DNA from: Platerodrilus igneus
Taxonomy: Eukaryota; Arthropoda; Insecta; Coleoptera; Lycidae
Assembly (NCBI GenBank): GCA_036346225.1
Contig: JARFIW010000170.1
Coordinates: 12,028,501-12,092,500, forward strand
Direction: 5' to 3'
DNA length: 64,000 nucleotides
Below, piece after piece: positions 22,900-34,026 of this stretch. A program made the translations under genes and the position numbers. The notes beneath the pieces are model-generated. The model worked only from the letters and a program-made list of their open reading frames with translations, did no database searches and was not told where the DNA came from. The number at the start of each line of letters is the position of its first letter. Position 1 is the stretch's first letter.

Positions 22900-24520
22900 A
22901 ATAATGAGCTTCTAATAAATAAAGTTGAGGTAGCTGATAGATGGAAAAGATATTTAGAAGATTTATATAAGGAGACGATATGGATGAGTTAGAGAACGAC
23001 CAAGAAGAGGATGTAGAAATAGGGTTCTCAATATTAAGAGAGGAATTTGATAGAGCTATTCGAATCTTAAATTAAATAAAGCGCCAGGGATAGGCGATAT
23101 TCCAAGAATTAATAAAATATGCAAGTCAGAAAACTTTGGACAGATTATATGAACTAATAAATGTAATATATGACACAGGTGAGGTTCCAATAGATTTCGA
23201 AAAAAATATTATTATCCCAATCCCAAAAAAGTCAGGAGCTGATAGGTGTGAGAATTTTAGAACGGTTAGTTTAACTTCTCATGCTTCCAAAATACTAACA
23301 ATAATAATTAAAAATAGAGTAGTAGCTTTGACTGAGAATTATTTAGGCGAAGACCAATATGGTTTTCGTAAAGACAGAGGGACTAGAGAACCGATACTAA
23401 TGATTAGGGTAATTATCGAAAAAGGTTACAAAAAATAAAAGACTCATTTCGCGTTTGTAGATTTAGAAAAGCATTTGATAGGGTTAATTGGATTGTTATG
23501 TTCAGGGTTTTGCAAAAATAGGAATCTCTCATAAAGATAGAAAAATTATTTACAGTCTATATAAAACCAAAGCGTAGTAATTAGATTTGATGAAATAGAA
23601 AAGGAAGCTAAGATTAGAAATGGTGTTAGACAGGGTTGTATACTGTCTCCTTGATTTTTAATGTTTATATTGAGGAAGCTTTAAACTTAGCCAGAGAGAG
23701 AAAGAGATAGGTATTAGTGTACAGGGACAGAAAATAGACATGTTACGTTTGCAGATGATATAGCCATTATAGCAGAGTCTAGAAAAGAGTTATGAGAGTT
23801 TTAAATATTTTAGATGAGATACTACGGAGTAACTATAGTATGAGAATTAACTCGGTAAAGACAAAGATAATGACAAGTGAGTTACAGCCTAGTTCTAAAC
23901 CAAAATTAAAAATAGGTAATACCGAGTTAGAGGAGGTAGATGAATTTTGCTATTTAGGTAGTATAATTACAAAGGATGGACGTAGCAGAAGGGATATAGT
24001 AGCTAGAATAGCTCAAGCTAGAAAAATGTTTTTAAAAAAGAAAAACTTACTAATAGCTAATAGTATTAGTTTAGATAATAGAAAAAGTTTTTAAAGTCAA
24101 ATGCGTATGGAGCGTTCTACTATACGGTAGTGAGACTTGGACAATTAAAGAAGTAGATAAGAAAAGGATAGAAGCTTTTGAAACTTGGTGTTATAGGAGA
24201 ATGTTAAAGATTAGTTGGACAGATAGAGTAACAAACGAGGAAGTTTATAGAAGGATAGGTGAGGATCCCTGTATGTGGAAACAATTGAAGGTCAGGAGAG
24301 ATAGAATGATAGGGCACCAGTTAAGACATGGCACCAGTTAAGACATGAGGGACTATTTAGTAAAGTCTTAGATTATAGACTACCAAATAAAAATAGAGTA
24401 GGAAGGCCTAGACAAAGCTATATTAGTCAAATTATTAGAGATTTAGGTTGTGAAGGGTATGTAGACCTTTTTAGACTAGCTCAGAATAGAAAAGAATTTA
24501 GAGCTGCGTCAAACCGACTT
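22900..24520 (+). pseudogene. LINE reverse transcriptase and C-terminus
   Basis: Pieces read YDTGEVPIDFEKNIIIPIPK, CENFRTVSLTSHASKI, DQYGFRKDRGT (palm) and GVRQGCILSP (23617-23650). FADDIAIIAES follows, with the catalytic FADD near 23750. Further pieces are INSVKTKIM, DEFCYLGSIITKDG and LLYGSETWTIKEVD, then ETWCYRRMLKISWTDRVTNEE. The last segment is the zinc-less C-terminus shared by RTE/BovB-like elements. There are frame breaks about every 100-300 bases. Confidence 0.82.
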
Positions 24521-24564
24521 TAAGTAAGTTCGAAAACAAAACAAAAAAATAAAAATCAGTTAAC

Positions 24565-25026
24565 TAAATGTCACCAGGACATAACTCACAATTAGTTAGC
24601 GGTCTGGCATGTTGGTAGCGTTTCGTTGCTTAAGCCTTACCATAACATATAATTTAATAAACGTCACCATGACATAACTCACAATTAGGTAGCGGTCTGG
24701 CATGTTGGCAGCGATTCGTTGCTTAAGCCTTACCATAACATATAATTTAATAAACGTCACCATGACACAACTCACAATTAGGTAGCGGTCTGGCATGTTG
24801 GTAGCGTTTCGTTGCTTAAGCCTTACCATAACATATAATTTAATAAACGTCACCATGACATAACTCACAATTAGGTAGCGGTCTGGCATGTTGGTAGCGT
24901 TTCGTTGCTTAAGCCTTACCATAACATATAATTTAATAAACGTCACCATGACATAACTCACAATTAGGTAGCGGTCTGGCATGTTGGCAGCGATTCGTTG
25001 CTTAAGTCTTACCATAACATATTATT
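24565..25026 (+). repeat. Minisatellite, five copies of 93 bp
   Basis: The anchor AGCGGTCTGGCATGTTGG begins at 24598, 24691, 24784, 24877 and 24970, an exact 93-bp period. Copies differ by a few bases (GTAGCGTTTCG or CAGCGATTCG variants alternate as 1,2,1,1,2). Because 93 is a multiple of 3, the minus strand stays open across all copies as a 31-residue repeat (MVRLKQR.AANMPDRYLIVS-like). I regard this as a consequence of the period, not a gene. It lies between two copies of the same LINE 3' end. Confidence 0.95.
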
Positions 25027-25164
25027 TAACACTTTTCATTTTTGAAGCGGATAACCAGGTTATATTTCATTTCCTTATAAATGGTAATCATGTAAACATG
25101 TTAGAGTTCTTTAACAACCATCAGGTTGCTAATATCTATGTAGAGTCAGCTGGATAGGAAATAG

Positions 25165-25331
25165 ATAGAAGGATTTAGGAAGATCTAGACCAAACTATAT
25201 TAGTCAAATTATTAGAAATTTAGGTTGTGAAGGGTATGTAGAGCTTTTTTAGATTAGCACAGATTAGAAAAGAAGTTAGAGCTGCGTCAAACCGACCTTA
25301 AGTAAGGTCGAAAACAAAATGATGATGATGA
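25165..25331 (+). mobile_element. 3' tail of a second RTE-like LINE copy
   Basis: AGGAAGATCTAGACCAAACTATATTAGTCA... to GCTGCGTCAAACCGACCTTA matches 24400-24525 closely. It ends in GTCGAAAACAAAATGATGATGATGA, a short TGA-type tail. It is strongly 5' truncated. The frame is broken by an extra T in the GAGCTTTTTTAG segment. Confidence 0.85.
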
Positions 25332-25423
25332 AATTTAAATAATTACAACTAAAAAGCAAAACGGTCTTAGATGCTAACAATCTATTTTGTCAATTAAATA
25401 TAATAATATATTACTTCTGATAG

Positions 25424-25523
25424 GAACCTCAACCACTAAAAAAGTGGGATGGTACTTGGATTGCAAATTTTACATCTGCCTGTGCTCAATGGAATCATGC
25501 AGCAAATGGAGGCGAATTTATTG
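25424..25523 (+). CDS. Carboxylesterase exon (N-terminal part of the domain)
   Basis: The exon follows acceptor ...CTGATAG and ends at donor GTAAGT in phase 1. It reads in frame 0 from GAA as EPQPLKKWDG, then an NFTSACAQW stretch, ending GGEFIG. In the family the block RF..P.P...W....A...G..C follows the IPYA.PP strand, and the Cys is the first partner of a conserved disulfide whose second Cys lies in the EDCLY block of the next exon. No start codon is possible here, so an earlier exon must exist. No convincing earlier exon with the G.....G...FxxIPYA signature was found upstream in the window. Confidence 0.85.
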
Positions 25524-26665
25524 GTAAGTGGTGTAGTGTAAAATGAATCACATGAAAAGAAACTAATTACTTATAACTAAATGCTATTTTGCATTAACAA
25601 TTACTCAAACTACTTTAAAATTAAAGACTTCTTCAGTTTTAAATCCTAATATAAATAAAATGCTATTTCCAAAATTACACCACAGCTATATTTTTATTCT
25701 TTAATTTGAGCAAATATTTTAAATTTGCAAGGATATTTTATTACAAAGCAGGTCTGCTTATCAGCCTTTTTAAATCAACTCAGTTATTGCCACTATTGGT
25801 CTGTTTGCATAAGTAATTAAAAGAAATCTATCACACGAAAATAAAATACTTATTAATCCATTACCTGATCAATACACGAAGATGTAAAATGACAATAAGT
25901 TGAAGCACACGCATGTAGTTTAGAGAAGTTTTAGCACAGACATGTAAAAGTTCTTGTAAAATATTCTTTGAAGTTATTTAATTAGTAAAAGTTTTGATTC
26001 TTTAATATTATGATGCTGTACCATTCTAACCAAGAAGTAAAAATAAAAGGGTATACCAAATTTGAATTTTCTGTCGCAGCATCCCATAACCACAAAAAGT
26101 TGGTTTTAACAGGATTGGCAAATAGATTAAGTTACCTGATCTGCAATATAGAAGAAATGCGATTGCAAAAGCAAAAAATACTTTAGTAGAAAACAACTAT
26201 CCGCTAAGATTAATAGACAACATGTAAAAAAATTAATAATCACTATAATAACAATCAAATAAATAGCCCTAAAACTACAAATAAAATAAAATATGTAACT
26301 ACCATATGCGACAAAAATATTTGAAAATCTCCAAAAATTGTTTAAGAACATAATTTTTGTTCTTTTGACAGCGTAGCACTTTGATGACAATATAAATAAA
26401 AGGAAAACAGCTATCATCATAATAGCAAACTCTTTTAACTAGCAAAAAAATAAGTGTCGACAATTTGTGTCTACAAATAAATCACTGCTCGCATATTCAA
26501 TTTTTTAAATAATTACGCAGTTACGCTTAAACCATTTTAGAAATGACAAACCACAATATTTTTACACATAAGCGGAAGCTAATTTACAACGTAGCACATG
26601 AATTCTAATTGTATTAAATTATTAAACAAATTTCAAATAGAATAAAATTAATTTATTTTAAACAG
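25524..26665. other. Esterase intron, no other feature seen
   Basis: 1142 bp of AT-rich sequence between two esterase exons. Minus-strand ORF 26127-26420 is hydrophobic but has no recognisable motif and AT-driven composition; I read nothing into it. Confidence 0.7.
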
Positions 26666-26860
26666 GACAAGAAGATTGTTTATATACAGATGTATTTGTT
26701 CCGAGAAAGAATCCATCTGGCTCCCAATTACTAGATGTTATTGTACATATACATGGAGGCGGTTTAAATTGGGGAACAAAAGATTGTTACACTGGTCCAA
26801 AACATATGATGGATAGAGATGTAGTATTTGTAGCTATGAATTATCGACTAGGACCATTGG
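26666..26860 (+). CDS. Carboxylesterase exon with EDCLY block and oxyanion hole
   Basis: The exon lies between acceptor AACAG and donor GTAAGT, phase 1 at both ends, 65 codons. It starts GQEDCLYTDVFVP, the esterase signature 2 (EDCLYLNVY-type). It goes on to VIVHIHGGGLNWG, where HGGG forms the oxyanion hole, and ends VFVAMNYRLGPLG, the conserved NYRLG.LG strand-turn. The reading is unbroken. The intron behind it (26861-38685) contains a USP-like pseudogene and a nested stack of retroelements. Confidence 0.93.
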
Positions 26861-26923
26861 GTAAGTATTGTATTGTAATTAATTTGTTTACTGCTGAAGC
26901 ATATTTATTAACAACTACAAAAT

Positions 26924-27870
26924 CTATTCATAAAAACGTATATATTCCTGTACCTTGGGTACTTTCCTTTTGGGCACTTTTATAACACGAGAATCACCGA
27001 TATGATACCATTCCAATGTTATGTATAGCGTATTTACACTGTGAAGATAAAGTATGTTTTTGATTTCTAGGTAAGAAATACCAATTGAAACCATCATTGA
27101 ATTGAAACCATGCTTCATAATGTCCATCAAGGATTGAACCGCTATGTTGGATGATGCCAAATAGTGCATACAACACGTGCATTTGATTAGAATTGGACGT
27201 TGGAAAGTATTGTCTTTGTTTTGAGCAGAATGGTGTTAAATCCAATAACATAGGGAACAAAACATGTTTATTGACCGTGGAAGATCGACAAGTTGAAATA
27301 TGAAATCGTTTTATATGTAAAATTAGTGAAGCAGGTGGATTTGAGATTAAAAGTTGTTCAGTGGCGTTTGTATAAACTGTCTTTTTATCAAGTTCACCAT
27401 GTTTCTTTGTGCATAAATTGCAATTTATTTTATTATATCCTGTAAGTAACTCACGTACCATGAAGTGGTTAAAACAAGATTGCACAAAGCAATCATCTCC
27501 GTTAATCTGAAATCTTGATGTAGCTATACCTCCACACGTATAAAGTTTTGTCTTGTATGTCCAAATCATTGAATGGATCACCCGTTTCTTCAACGTCGTC
27601 ATAAAGGGAGGGTTCATAATGGTTTAATAAAAATAATTTTTCTGAAATTGCATTCATCTTAATATTATTATTGTTCGATGATTTATTTACATTTGTCTTC
27701 TGTTTTGCAAAATAATGACGGACTTTGTTGTTCGGGCATTTACAAACTCAAATCGTGGAGGACCTCATCTTGAAGTAAAATATGCTTACAAGTGGGCATT
27801 GTAATGTGCTAACTGAGACACCTCGAAAAGCTTCTTCAGAAGGTAATAGAGATTCACATGTTTGTTGTGT
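26924..27870 (-). pseudogene. USP16/45-like ubiquitin hydrolase pseudogene, antisense in intron
   Basis: A minus-strand block 27617-26994 reads CFVQSCFNHFMVRELLTGYN, CNLCTKKHGE (zinc-binding Cys pair), ASLILHIKRFHIS, VNKHVLFPMLLDL, YALFGIIQHSGSILDGHYEA (with the catalytic His of GHY). In another frame it ends WYHIGDSRVIKVP and QEYIRFYE, matching the end of USP domains. Upstream to about 27870, other frames give CPTCKHILLQDEVLHDLSL, the Cys-x-x-Cys finger and DLSL block. Residue order matches USP16/USP45. Frameshifts, missing N-terminus and lack of visible long introns suggest a decayed processed copy. Confidence 0.75.
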
Positions 27871-28379
27871 ATTAACAATATAAGCAAACGTCTATATTGA
27901 TTTCGATCACACTGCAAAATGGGGACACTTGTTATTTTATGTGCTATTATACATTTGTGGCGTTTTATCCAAAATAATTTGCATCGAAGTTAACATAAGT
28001 CACGTCAGTATATATTAACGCCAGCTATAAACTGGTCTGGTTCCTTTGAGACTAGCTTTCACACTTGCGGAGCACTTTTGCAATCTCTACAAATACGAAA
28101 TTATTTTGACGGGCAGCACCAGTATTTTTTGCACACTTTATTGGTACTTCCATAATATGTTGTTTATATCTGGAGTGGCATAAGTAAATGTAGAATTAAA
28201 AATAATTGATGAATATACAAATTTGAACAACTTTAATCATTATTGTGCATTTGTATATTGATAGACTAAAGAAGAGATATATTTAATTAGAACAAAGTCT
28301 ACAAGCTAAATTTTTTAAGAAGTACTTATGTTTCTATAGGTTTTTTTATACATAATGCTATGGTATTGAGGGCAGTGAC
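27871..28379. other. Intron sequence between pseudogene and Gypsy element
   Basis: It may hold further decayed N-terminal USP sequence (a minus-strand NNFVFVEIAKVLRKCES-like segment at 28050-28130 that I cannot place) and the unrecognised 3' end of the Gypsy element. No firm feature. Confidence 0.4.
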
Positions 28380-28385
28380 AGGTAG

Positions 28386-29740
28386 TTACGACAAATACTC
28401 GAGCGACAAGTTATTGTTCCCATTACAATTTACCCTATCGAAACTATCTCCAGGAAGGCTAGGAGTACCCGAAATGTCTGAATGTTCCTGTAATTCGATA
28501 CATTCCGTTGCATTTACTTTACCTGACCGGCCAATCTCACCTTCTTCTGATCCACTCATTCGGTTACCTGTTTCACTCTCCTCACTTACAATGCTCGCAC
28601 CTTCATAAAATTTTCCCACAGGTCTTATTTAATCTAAATGTCGCTTTACTGACCTGTATGGATGTCTATCGCTAACCTATCTAAAACATCCGCTTCACAC
28701 CAAACTGTACTGCTGGGATTCCTATAGTCCTTAACATGAACAATATCCTCTACTTCAAAATAAACGTTTCTATTACCGTGATGGTATCTAACCTGATCTT
28801 CCCTGCCCTTTTTTGCTTGTGATTTGATTAGAAAATCTAATCTGGTTTTAACCTTGCAGTTAATCAAGTACGATGGTGTTTTGCCAGTTGTGCAATGAGG
28901 AGTATTCCTATATGAAAACAAATATTTACTAATTCGGAAACGTCTTGCCTCACCATTCGCTCGTTGAGTAGCTTATATAAATTACATTTAAATATTTTAC
29001 CGCATTTTCTGCCGCACCATTAGTAGACGGATGATAAGGTGCCGAAGTGTGGTGCCTGATATAATTCATTTTACAAAAATATTCGAATTCTTCGGCTACA
29101 AATTGTCTGCCATTATCACTTATCAAATTTGGTAACCCAAATCATGCAAAAAGTCTCTTAATTTGTTCAACGCTGTTCTGGCATTTCATATACTTCTGGC
29201 CATTTGGAGAAAGAATCTATTATTATTAAATATTGTTTCCCTCTTATCGGACCTAAAAAATCTACATGAATGCGATCAAAAACATATTCAGCTTCCCTAA
29301 ACTTAATAAGACTTGCCTGCTTGGGGTTAGGAGCACATCTTAAACAAGCATTACAAGATTTGACATAGTCCTCAATATCATTATCAACGTTTGGCCACCA
29401 GACATATTGCCTCGTTAAAGCTTTCATTTTCACTATTCCAGTATGCGCACGTGAATTTACAGTGGAATCGCATTTCTAAATTTCCCAGGAATCACAACCC
29501 TATACCCCCGCATCAATACACTGTTATCCAAGGAAATCTCTACAGCCCATCTGTGATATGGTTTTAACTCCTTACTTACCTCTTCAGTCCAACCGCGCTG
29601 TGTGTTTAAGAACACCTTACTTAATACTAAATTTATTCTTAATACCCTTCTAATTAACTCACTATTTACTAGTATTTGGTCTTCAACCAAAAAATTAAAA
29701 TAATCAACCCCATCTTCACACGTACCTTGTTACGGTTTCC
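28386..29740 (-). pseudogene. Gypsy integrase and C-terminal tail
   Basis: Minus-strand pieces run from SVLMRGYRVVIPGKFRNAI (N-terminal zinc region) to MKALTRQYVWWPNVDNDIE, SCNACLRC, FDRIHVDFLGPI (first Asp), then LISDNGRQFVAEEFEYF near 29110 (second Asp) and NGAAENAVKYLN near 29000 (Glu). They end with MFSYRNTPHCTTGKTPSYL and VEDIVHVKDY. All three catalytic residues can be read but in different frames. Confidence 0.82.
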
Positions 29741-29849
29741 CGTGTTTCATATTATTGCACAATCGTTTATTATAACATGATTACGCGGCAAATGTATCAA
29801 ATACAAAACACGTTTAAAAGTGATACAATGATCAGATTTACTTTTAAAA

Positions 29850-30340
29850 TATAAATCAATCAATCAATCAATCAATATATTTCTTCATAAATAGGATTAA
29901 TCCTAATAATAATACAACTTATATCAAATTACATAATACAATATACAATACAATATAATATAATATAATATGGTGAAATAGTAACATATATTTCATCACA
30001 AATCAAAAACTATTCTAGTCTAATTATTAAGTATGAACTTTGACTGTCATCATCATAACGTTTTTCTCAAGTTGATTATAAATTTATTCAAGCTAGACGA
30101 TTCCTTTACATTGACTGGCAGTTGGTTATACATATTAAACATTTTAAAAAATAGCGAATTCATAATTCATAAAAGCAATGTACTCACTTAAATCGCACCT
30201 TACAGTTATATCCCAGGACCATCTCGTGTGGGTTACATCACGCCTTTGTTGAGTCCAAATTTTTATTCGTCCATTCTCTATGTTCAGGGGTGGGGGTGGG
30301 GGCGGTAAGGATAACCAGGTAGAAGGAACGATAGAAGATA
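29850..30340 (-). mobile_element. 5'-truncated LINE 3' end inside the Gypsy element
   Basis: The minus strand reads NGRIKIWTQQRRDVTHTRWS, then MFNMYNQLPVNVKESSSLNK and FIINLRKTL plus stop: the usual LYN.LP......S...F...L end of CR1/Jockey-type ORF2. A short 3' untranslated region follows, and a (TTGA)n tail seen on + as AATCAATCAATCAATCAAT at 29858-29878. It separates the Gypsy integrase from its RNase H. The right limit is not sharp. Confidence 0.65.
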
Positions 30341-30649
30341 GAGATAAGGAACCTACCACCTGAAAAGAGAAAAGGCAGACACGACACAGGTAGCTGTTCT
30401 CGGCTTCAGATCTCGTAGTCTAATGACGTCTCATCACATACTCCACGCACTTGCGCCATTCACTCCGTGCCTGCGCATTCTTTTGCGCAAACGAAACTGT
30501 CCGGAATGATGGAAATTGACCAGTTTATTTAAAAATATTCGTGGGAATTTATTTACATATTTAACAATGTACATTGCCAAATTTGGAATGTAACAACCTA
30601 CCACGTCCATCAAAACCCTTAATATGTTTGAAAGTATAATCAAACCCAC

Positions 30650-31164
30650 TCACAAACAAAGCCTAATATTATAAACGTCCGCGCTAATAATGGTTTGTGA
30701 TCCGAGCATAAAACAAATTTGTTACCCATTAAATACTGATAAAACTTCTGGGCCCCTCGATATATAGCCAATACCTCTTTATGTATCACTGAATATTTCC
30801 TCTCAAAATCGCTTAAAACACGTGATGCATAACAAATGGGTCTTTCAGTGTTATCCTCATGTGTGCCAACACCGTGCCAACCCCAATATCAGATGCGTTG
30901 CAAATTAACTTTAAGGATAAGTTAGGGTTATAGAGAGCCATCCCTTGCTCTGAAGCTATTACAGATTTTATCTTCAAAAATGATTGTTCACGTTCTTCTG
31001 ACCACTTAAAAGGAACTTCCTTTTTTGTTAGATTATAAATAGCTCCTAATAATTCCTAACCCAACAAAAACTCTAACTTCAGTTACATTAGTCGTTCTAG
31101 GCACCTTTACAATAGCCTTTATCTTTTCTGAATCTTTATGCAATCTGTTTTTATCTATTATATG
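30650..31164 (-). pseudogene. Gypsy RT end and RNase H
   Basis: The minus strand reads HIIDKNRLHKDSEKIKAI directly at the LINE boundary, then FKWSEEREQSFLKIKSVI, LSLKLICNASDIGVG (RNase H Asp changed to Asn), then CYASRVLSDFERKYSVIHKE and GNKFVLCSDHKPLL. A KHIKGFD segment lies near 30610. There are many frame shifts. The RT part upstream resumes at 34641 beyond the LINE. Confidence 0.78.
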
Positions 31165-31206
31165 TGATATATCACATATCACATATTAGATGTATTTAGG
31201 AATAAG

Positions 31207-33399
31207 TTGCTTACAAAAACTCCAATTTTTCATATCTTGCATTTAAATATTAGGGGTGTTTATAGTCATTTTGACGAGTTGTTAGTATTTTTGGAGTCTT
31301 GTAGCTTGCAGTCAGTGGATATACTCATACTTGGTGAAACAAGAACAAATTTTAGCCTAGAACAGATTTCCGTACCTGGTTATAACGCATACTATAATAA
31401 TAGTACAATTAATCAAAACGATGGATTAATATTTTTAATCAATAATAAACTAAATTGTGAAATAATACATACAGTATTACCTCTTTCATCTGTAACTATA
31501 TCCAATATCAATTTTAAAAGTAATATGGTGACCTACAATATTATGCCATGCTATAGATCTCCTTCTACGCATGATAAAAATTTTATAACTGATTTAGAGA
31601 ATTTCTTATCAAATACCCAAGCTAAAAATGTAAATATTCTTATAGGTGACATTAACTTAGACATAAGAAATAACTCTAATATAGCAAATCTGTATTTATC
31701 TCTACTATCGTCACTAGGTTTTAAATCATACATCAATACTTTTACTAGGGTAACCGACACATCCAAAAGTTGCATAGATCATATCTTTGTTAAATCCAAT
31801 ATGGACAAAAATTTATACAAAATCAATACGTCTGTAATAAACCACAATATAACTGATCACTGCCCTATTTATTTGCAAATTATGAGCAAGGATCCAGTTA
31901 TTTGCAATAACGAGAATACTAAGGTACAATTCAATGAATTTAATTTAGGAAAATTTATCCATTTAATTAAGCAAGCAAACTGGGATCATGTCTTATCGTG
32001 TAATTTGCCAGTTGATGCGTGGATGGCATTTACCAATACATTTGAAAATATTTATAAAAGTTGTCAAACGACTGTAAATAGAAGTACAAAACATAAGAAG
32101 TTAAAGCCCTGGATAACTAATGCTATAATAATATCAATAAAAAAAAGGGACCAAATGAAGAAACTTGCAATAACTTGTAATAATAATGAAATAATTCTAG
32201 GAAACTATAAAACCTACAGAAATAGACTTCATAAAATAATTAAGGAAGCCAAAAGGTTGTATTACACCAATCAAATTAACAACAATGCTGGTAACCTGAA
32301 GAAGCTATATAAAACCATCCAAGCGGTAACTGCTCCTTCAACAAGTGCACGGCCAACTATCTCCATCACGGATGATAATGGCAATACTTTTACATCTGAG
32401 CTGGAGTCGGCAAACTACATTAATAATTATTATGCTAACATTGGAGCTGACATGGCTTCAAGAATATCCAAACCACTTGTAGAAGTAAAAAATGTGTATC
32501 CCAATGTAAAGGACTCGCTATTTCTCACTCCTGTCCAAAAAAATGAACTAATAGGTCACATCAACTCGATAAAAAACGATTCAGCTCCAGGCTTTGATGA
32601 AATTAGAGGATCATTAATAAAAAGTTGTCATCAATTTATTATAGATCCACTCTTGCACATTATCAATTTAATATTTTCACATGGTGAAGTACCAGAAGAT
32701 TTCAAATTTGCTATAGTTGTTCCTGTATTTAAATCAGCGAAAGTTACTGATATTAGAAATTACAGACCAATCAGTTTAATCACAGTCTTCTCAAAAATTT
32801 TTGAAAAGTGTTTAGCAAAAAGGTTATTTGGTCATCTAACAAAATTAAATATATTAAACCCTCGACAATTCGGTTTTAAACCAGGATTAGGCATAAACGA
32901 TGCAGTATTTCAATTAGTGAATTTAGTAAAGGATCAATTAGACCATCAAAATAACTGTATTGGTATTTTTCTTGATCTAGCCAAGGCATTTGATACAGTC
33001 TCGCATGAAGGAGTGTTAGAAGCCCTTGGTCACTATGGAGTGAGGGGAATAGTTCTGGAGGTGTTTAAAAGCTACCTCACAAATAGGAAGCAGAAAGTCA
33101 GAATTGGGAAAGTATGTGGAAGCCCCAGACACATTAACATTGGAGTTCCACAAGGAACCGTTCTTGGTCCACTTCTGTTCATAGTGTTCATCAACTCATT
33201 GTTTGTTTCATCCGACCTAAATGGTGATATAATCTCGTATGCTGATGACACTGCGTTAATTTTTAGTGATTCCACATGGGTAGGTGCTAAGAATAAAGCA
33301 GAATCTGGAATGCTCCAAATAAAAGATTGGCTTAACCAGAACAAACTATCATTGAACATAGAAAAAACAAAGTACCTCGCTTTCTCCTTATCTGTATAA
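31207..33399 (+). CDS. LINE ORF2: endonuclease and reverse transcriptase (730 codons open)
   Basis: The endonuclease (EEP) shows HILHLNIRGVYSHFDEL, DILILGETRTNF (Glu), YRSPSTHDKNFITDL, ILIGDINLDI, SCIDHIFVK and ITDHCPIYL (His). The RT shows DSAPGFDEIRG, FKFAIVVPVFKSA, NYRPISLITVFSKIFEKCLA, QFGFKPGLGINDAV, IFLDLAKAFDTVSHE, GVPQGTVLGPLLFIVFIN and ISYADDTALIFS with the catalytic YADD. It ends at a stop (33397-33399) before the ORF's natural end. There is no in-frame ATG at the left border; the block opens where the truncation falls. Confidence 0.9.
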   Translation: MLTKTPIFHILHLNIRGVYSHFDELLVFLESCSLQSVDILILGETRTNFSLEQISVPGYNAYYNNSTINQNDGLIFLINNKLNCEIIHTVLPLSSVTISNINFKSNMVTYNIMPCYRSPSTHDKNFITDLENFLSNTQAKNVNILIGDINLDIRNNSNIANLYLSLLSSLGFKSYINTFTRVTDTSKSCIDHIFVKSNMDKNLYKINTSVINHNITDHCPIYLQIMSKDPVICNNENTKVQFNEFNLGKFIHLIKQANWDHVLSCNLPVDAWMAFTNTFENIYKSCQTTVNRSTKHKKLKPWITNAIIISIKKRDQMKKLAITCNNNEIILGNYKTYRNRLHKIIKEAKRLYYTNQINNNAGNLKKLYKTIQAVTAPSTSARPTISITDDNGNTFTSELESANYINNYYANIGADMASRISKPLVEVKNVYPNVKDSLFLTPVQKNELIGHINSIKNDSAPGFDEIRGSLIKSCHQFIIDPLLHIINLIFSHGEVPEDFKFAIVVPVFKSAKVTDIRNYRPISLITVFSKIFEKCLAKRLFGHLTKLNILNPRQFGFKPGLGINDAVFQLVNLVKDQLDHQNNCIGIFLDLAKAFDTVSHEGVLEALGHYGVRGIVLEVFKSYLTNRKQKVRIGKVCGSPRHINIGVPQGTVLGPLLFIVFINSLFVSSDLNGDIISYADDTALIFSDSTWVGAKNKAESGMLQIKDWLNQNKLSLNIEKTKYLAFSLSV

Positions 33400-34026
33400 G
33401 ACTAATAGGTACAGACATGGAAATCCAAGAAGTACAAACTCTGAAGTATCTTGGTGTAGTTTTGGACAATCAACTTAAATGGACATTTCACATAACATAT
33501 CTTGTAACAAAAATTAGACGCCTAATTTATAAATTCTATGAACTAAAGAAAATACTAAATAATAAACTATTAATAATAATCTATAAAGCATTAGTTGAAT
33601 CGCTACTACAATTTGGGATAGTAATATGGGGTGGTGCCTATAAAAATGCATTGCTCCCACTAAATGTTATCCAAAATTATATACTTAACATAATATACAG
33701 TAAACCCAAATTAACCTCCACGTATTTGCTATACTCCAAAGAGATATTAAATATCTTCTATAATACGTGTAAATATATTTTTAAAAATCAACAACTCAGA
33801 AATTTAATATCATCATAAGTATTTTACTAGGAAAGTTAGCAATTCCTCAATTACGGTTAAATTTTTCTATAAACAATCAAACCGTGGATTCATCCCCAGT
33901 TTGGGTGCACGTATTTATAACTGTTTACCCTTAAAAATTAGAAACACATCAAATAGTAAATTCTTTTCAAAAGAATGTAAACAATTTGTGTACTTTAATT
34001 ATACAAAGTTTTTGGAAATCATATAG
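33400..34026 (+). pseudogene. LINE ORF2 C-terminal part after a premature stop
   Basis: It continues in frame-shifted pieces: EIQEVQTLKYLGVVLDNQL, SLLQFGIVIWGGAYKNALL, NVIQNYILNIIYSKP, then (33823-34026) SRKVSNSSITVKFF, GARIYNCLPLKIRN and ending KFLEII plus stop. The tail of about 600 bp to 34635 is 3' untranslated. Confidence 0.83.

Larger units (their letters stand above)
21290..24545 (+). mobile_element. RTE-like non-LTR retrotransposon, degenerate
   Basis: The order is a leader with a typical AAAAGGCGATTAAAAGGCG stretch, then endonuclease (21728-22380), a linker, reverse transcriptase (about 22900-24060) and a C-terminal segment (24090-24520). There is no RNase H and no separate ORF1, as in RTE-type elements. 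The 3' end GCGTCAAACCGACTTTAAGT then GTTCGAAAACAAAAC is repeated in the tail at 25165-25331. Many frame breaks make it inactive. Confidence 0.83.

Noticed and set aside
24596..25015. Minus-strand 139-codon ORF of 31-residue repeats
   Set aside because: It is the translation of a 93-bp minisatellite whose period is a multiple of three. No start context, no family match, so not called a gene. Also not a CRISPR array: there are no unique spacers.
26994..27100. A 47-bp intron at the end of the USP-like reading (minus strand GTATTT to TTCACAG)
   Set aside because: Splicing it out does not bring the WYHIGDS block into frame, so a frameshift in a pseudogene is simpler.
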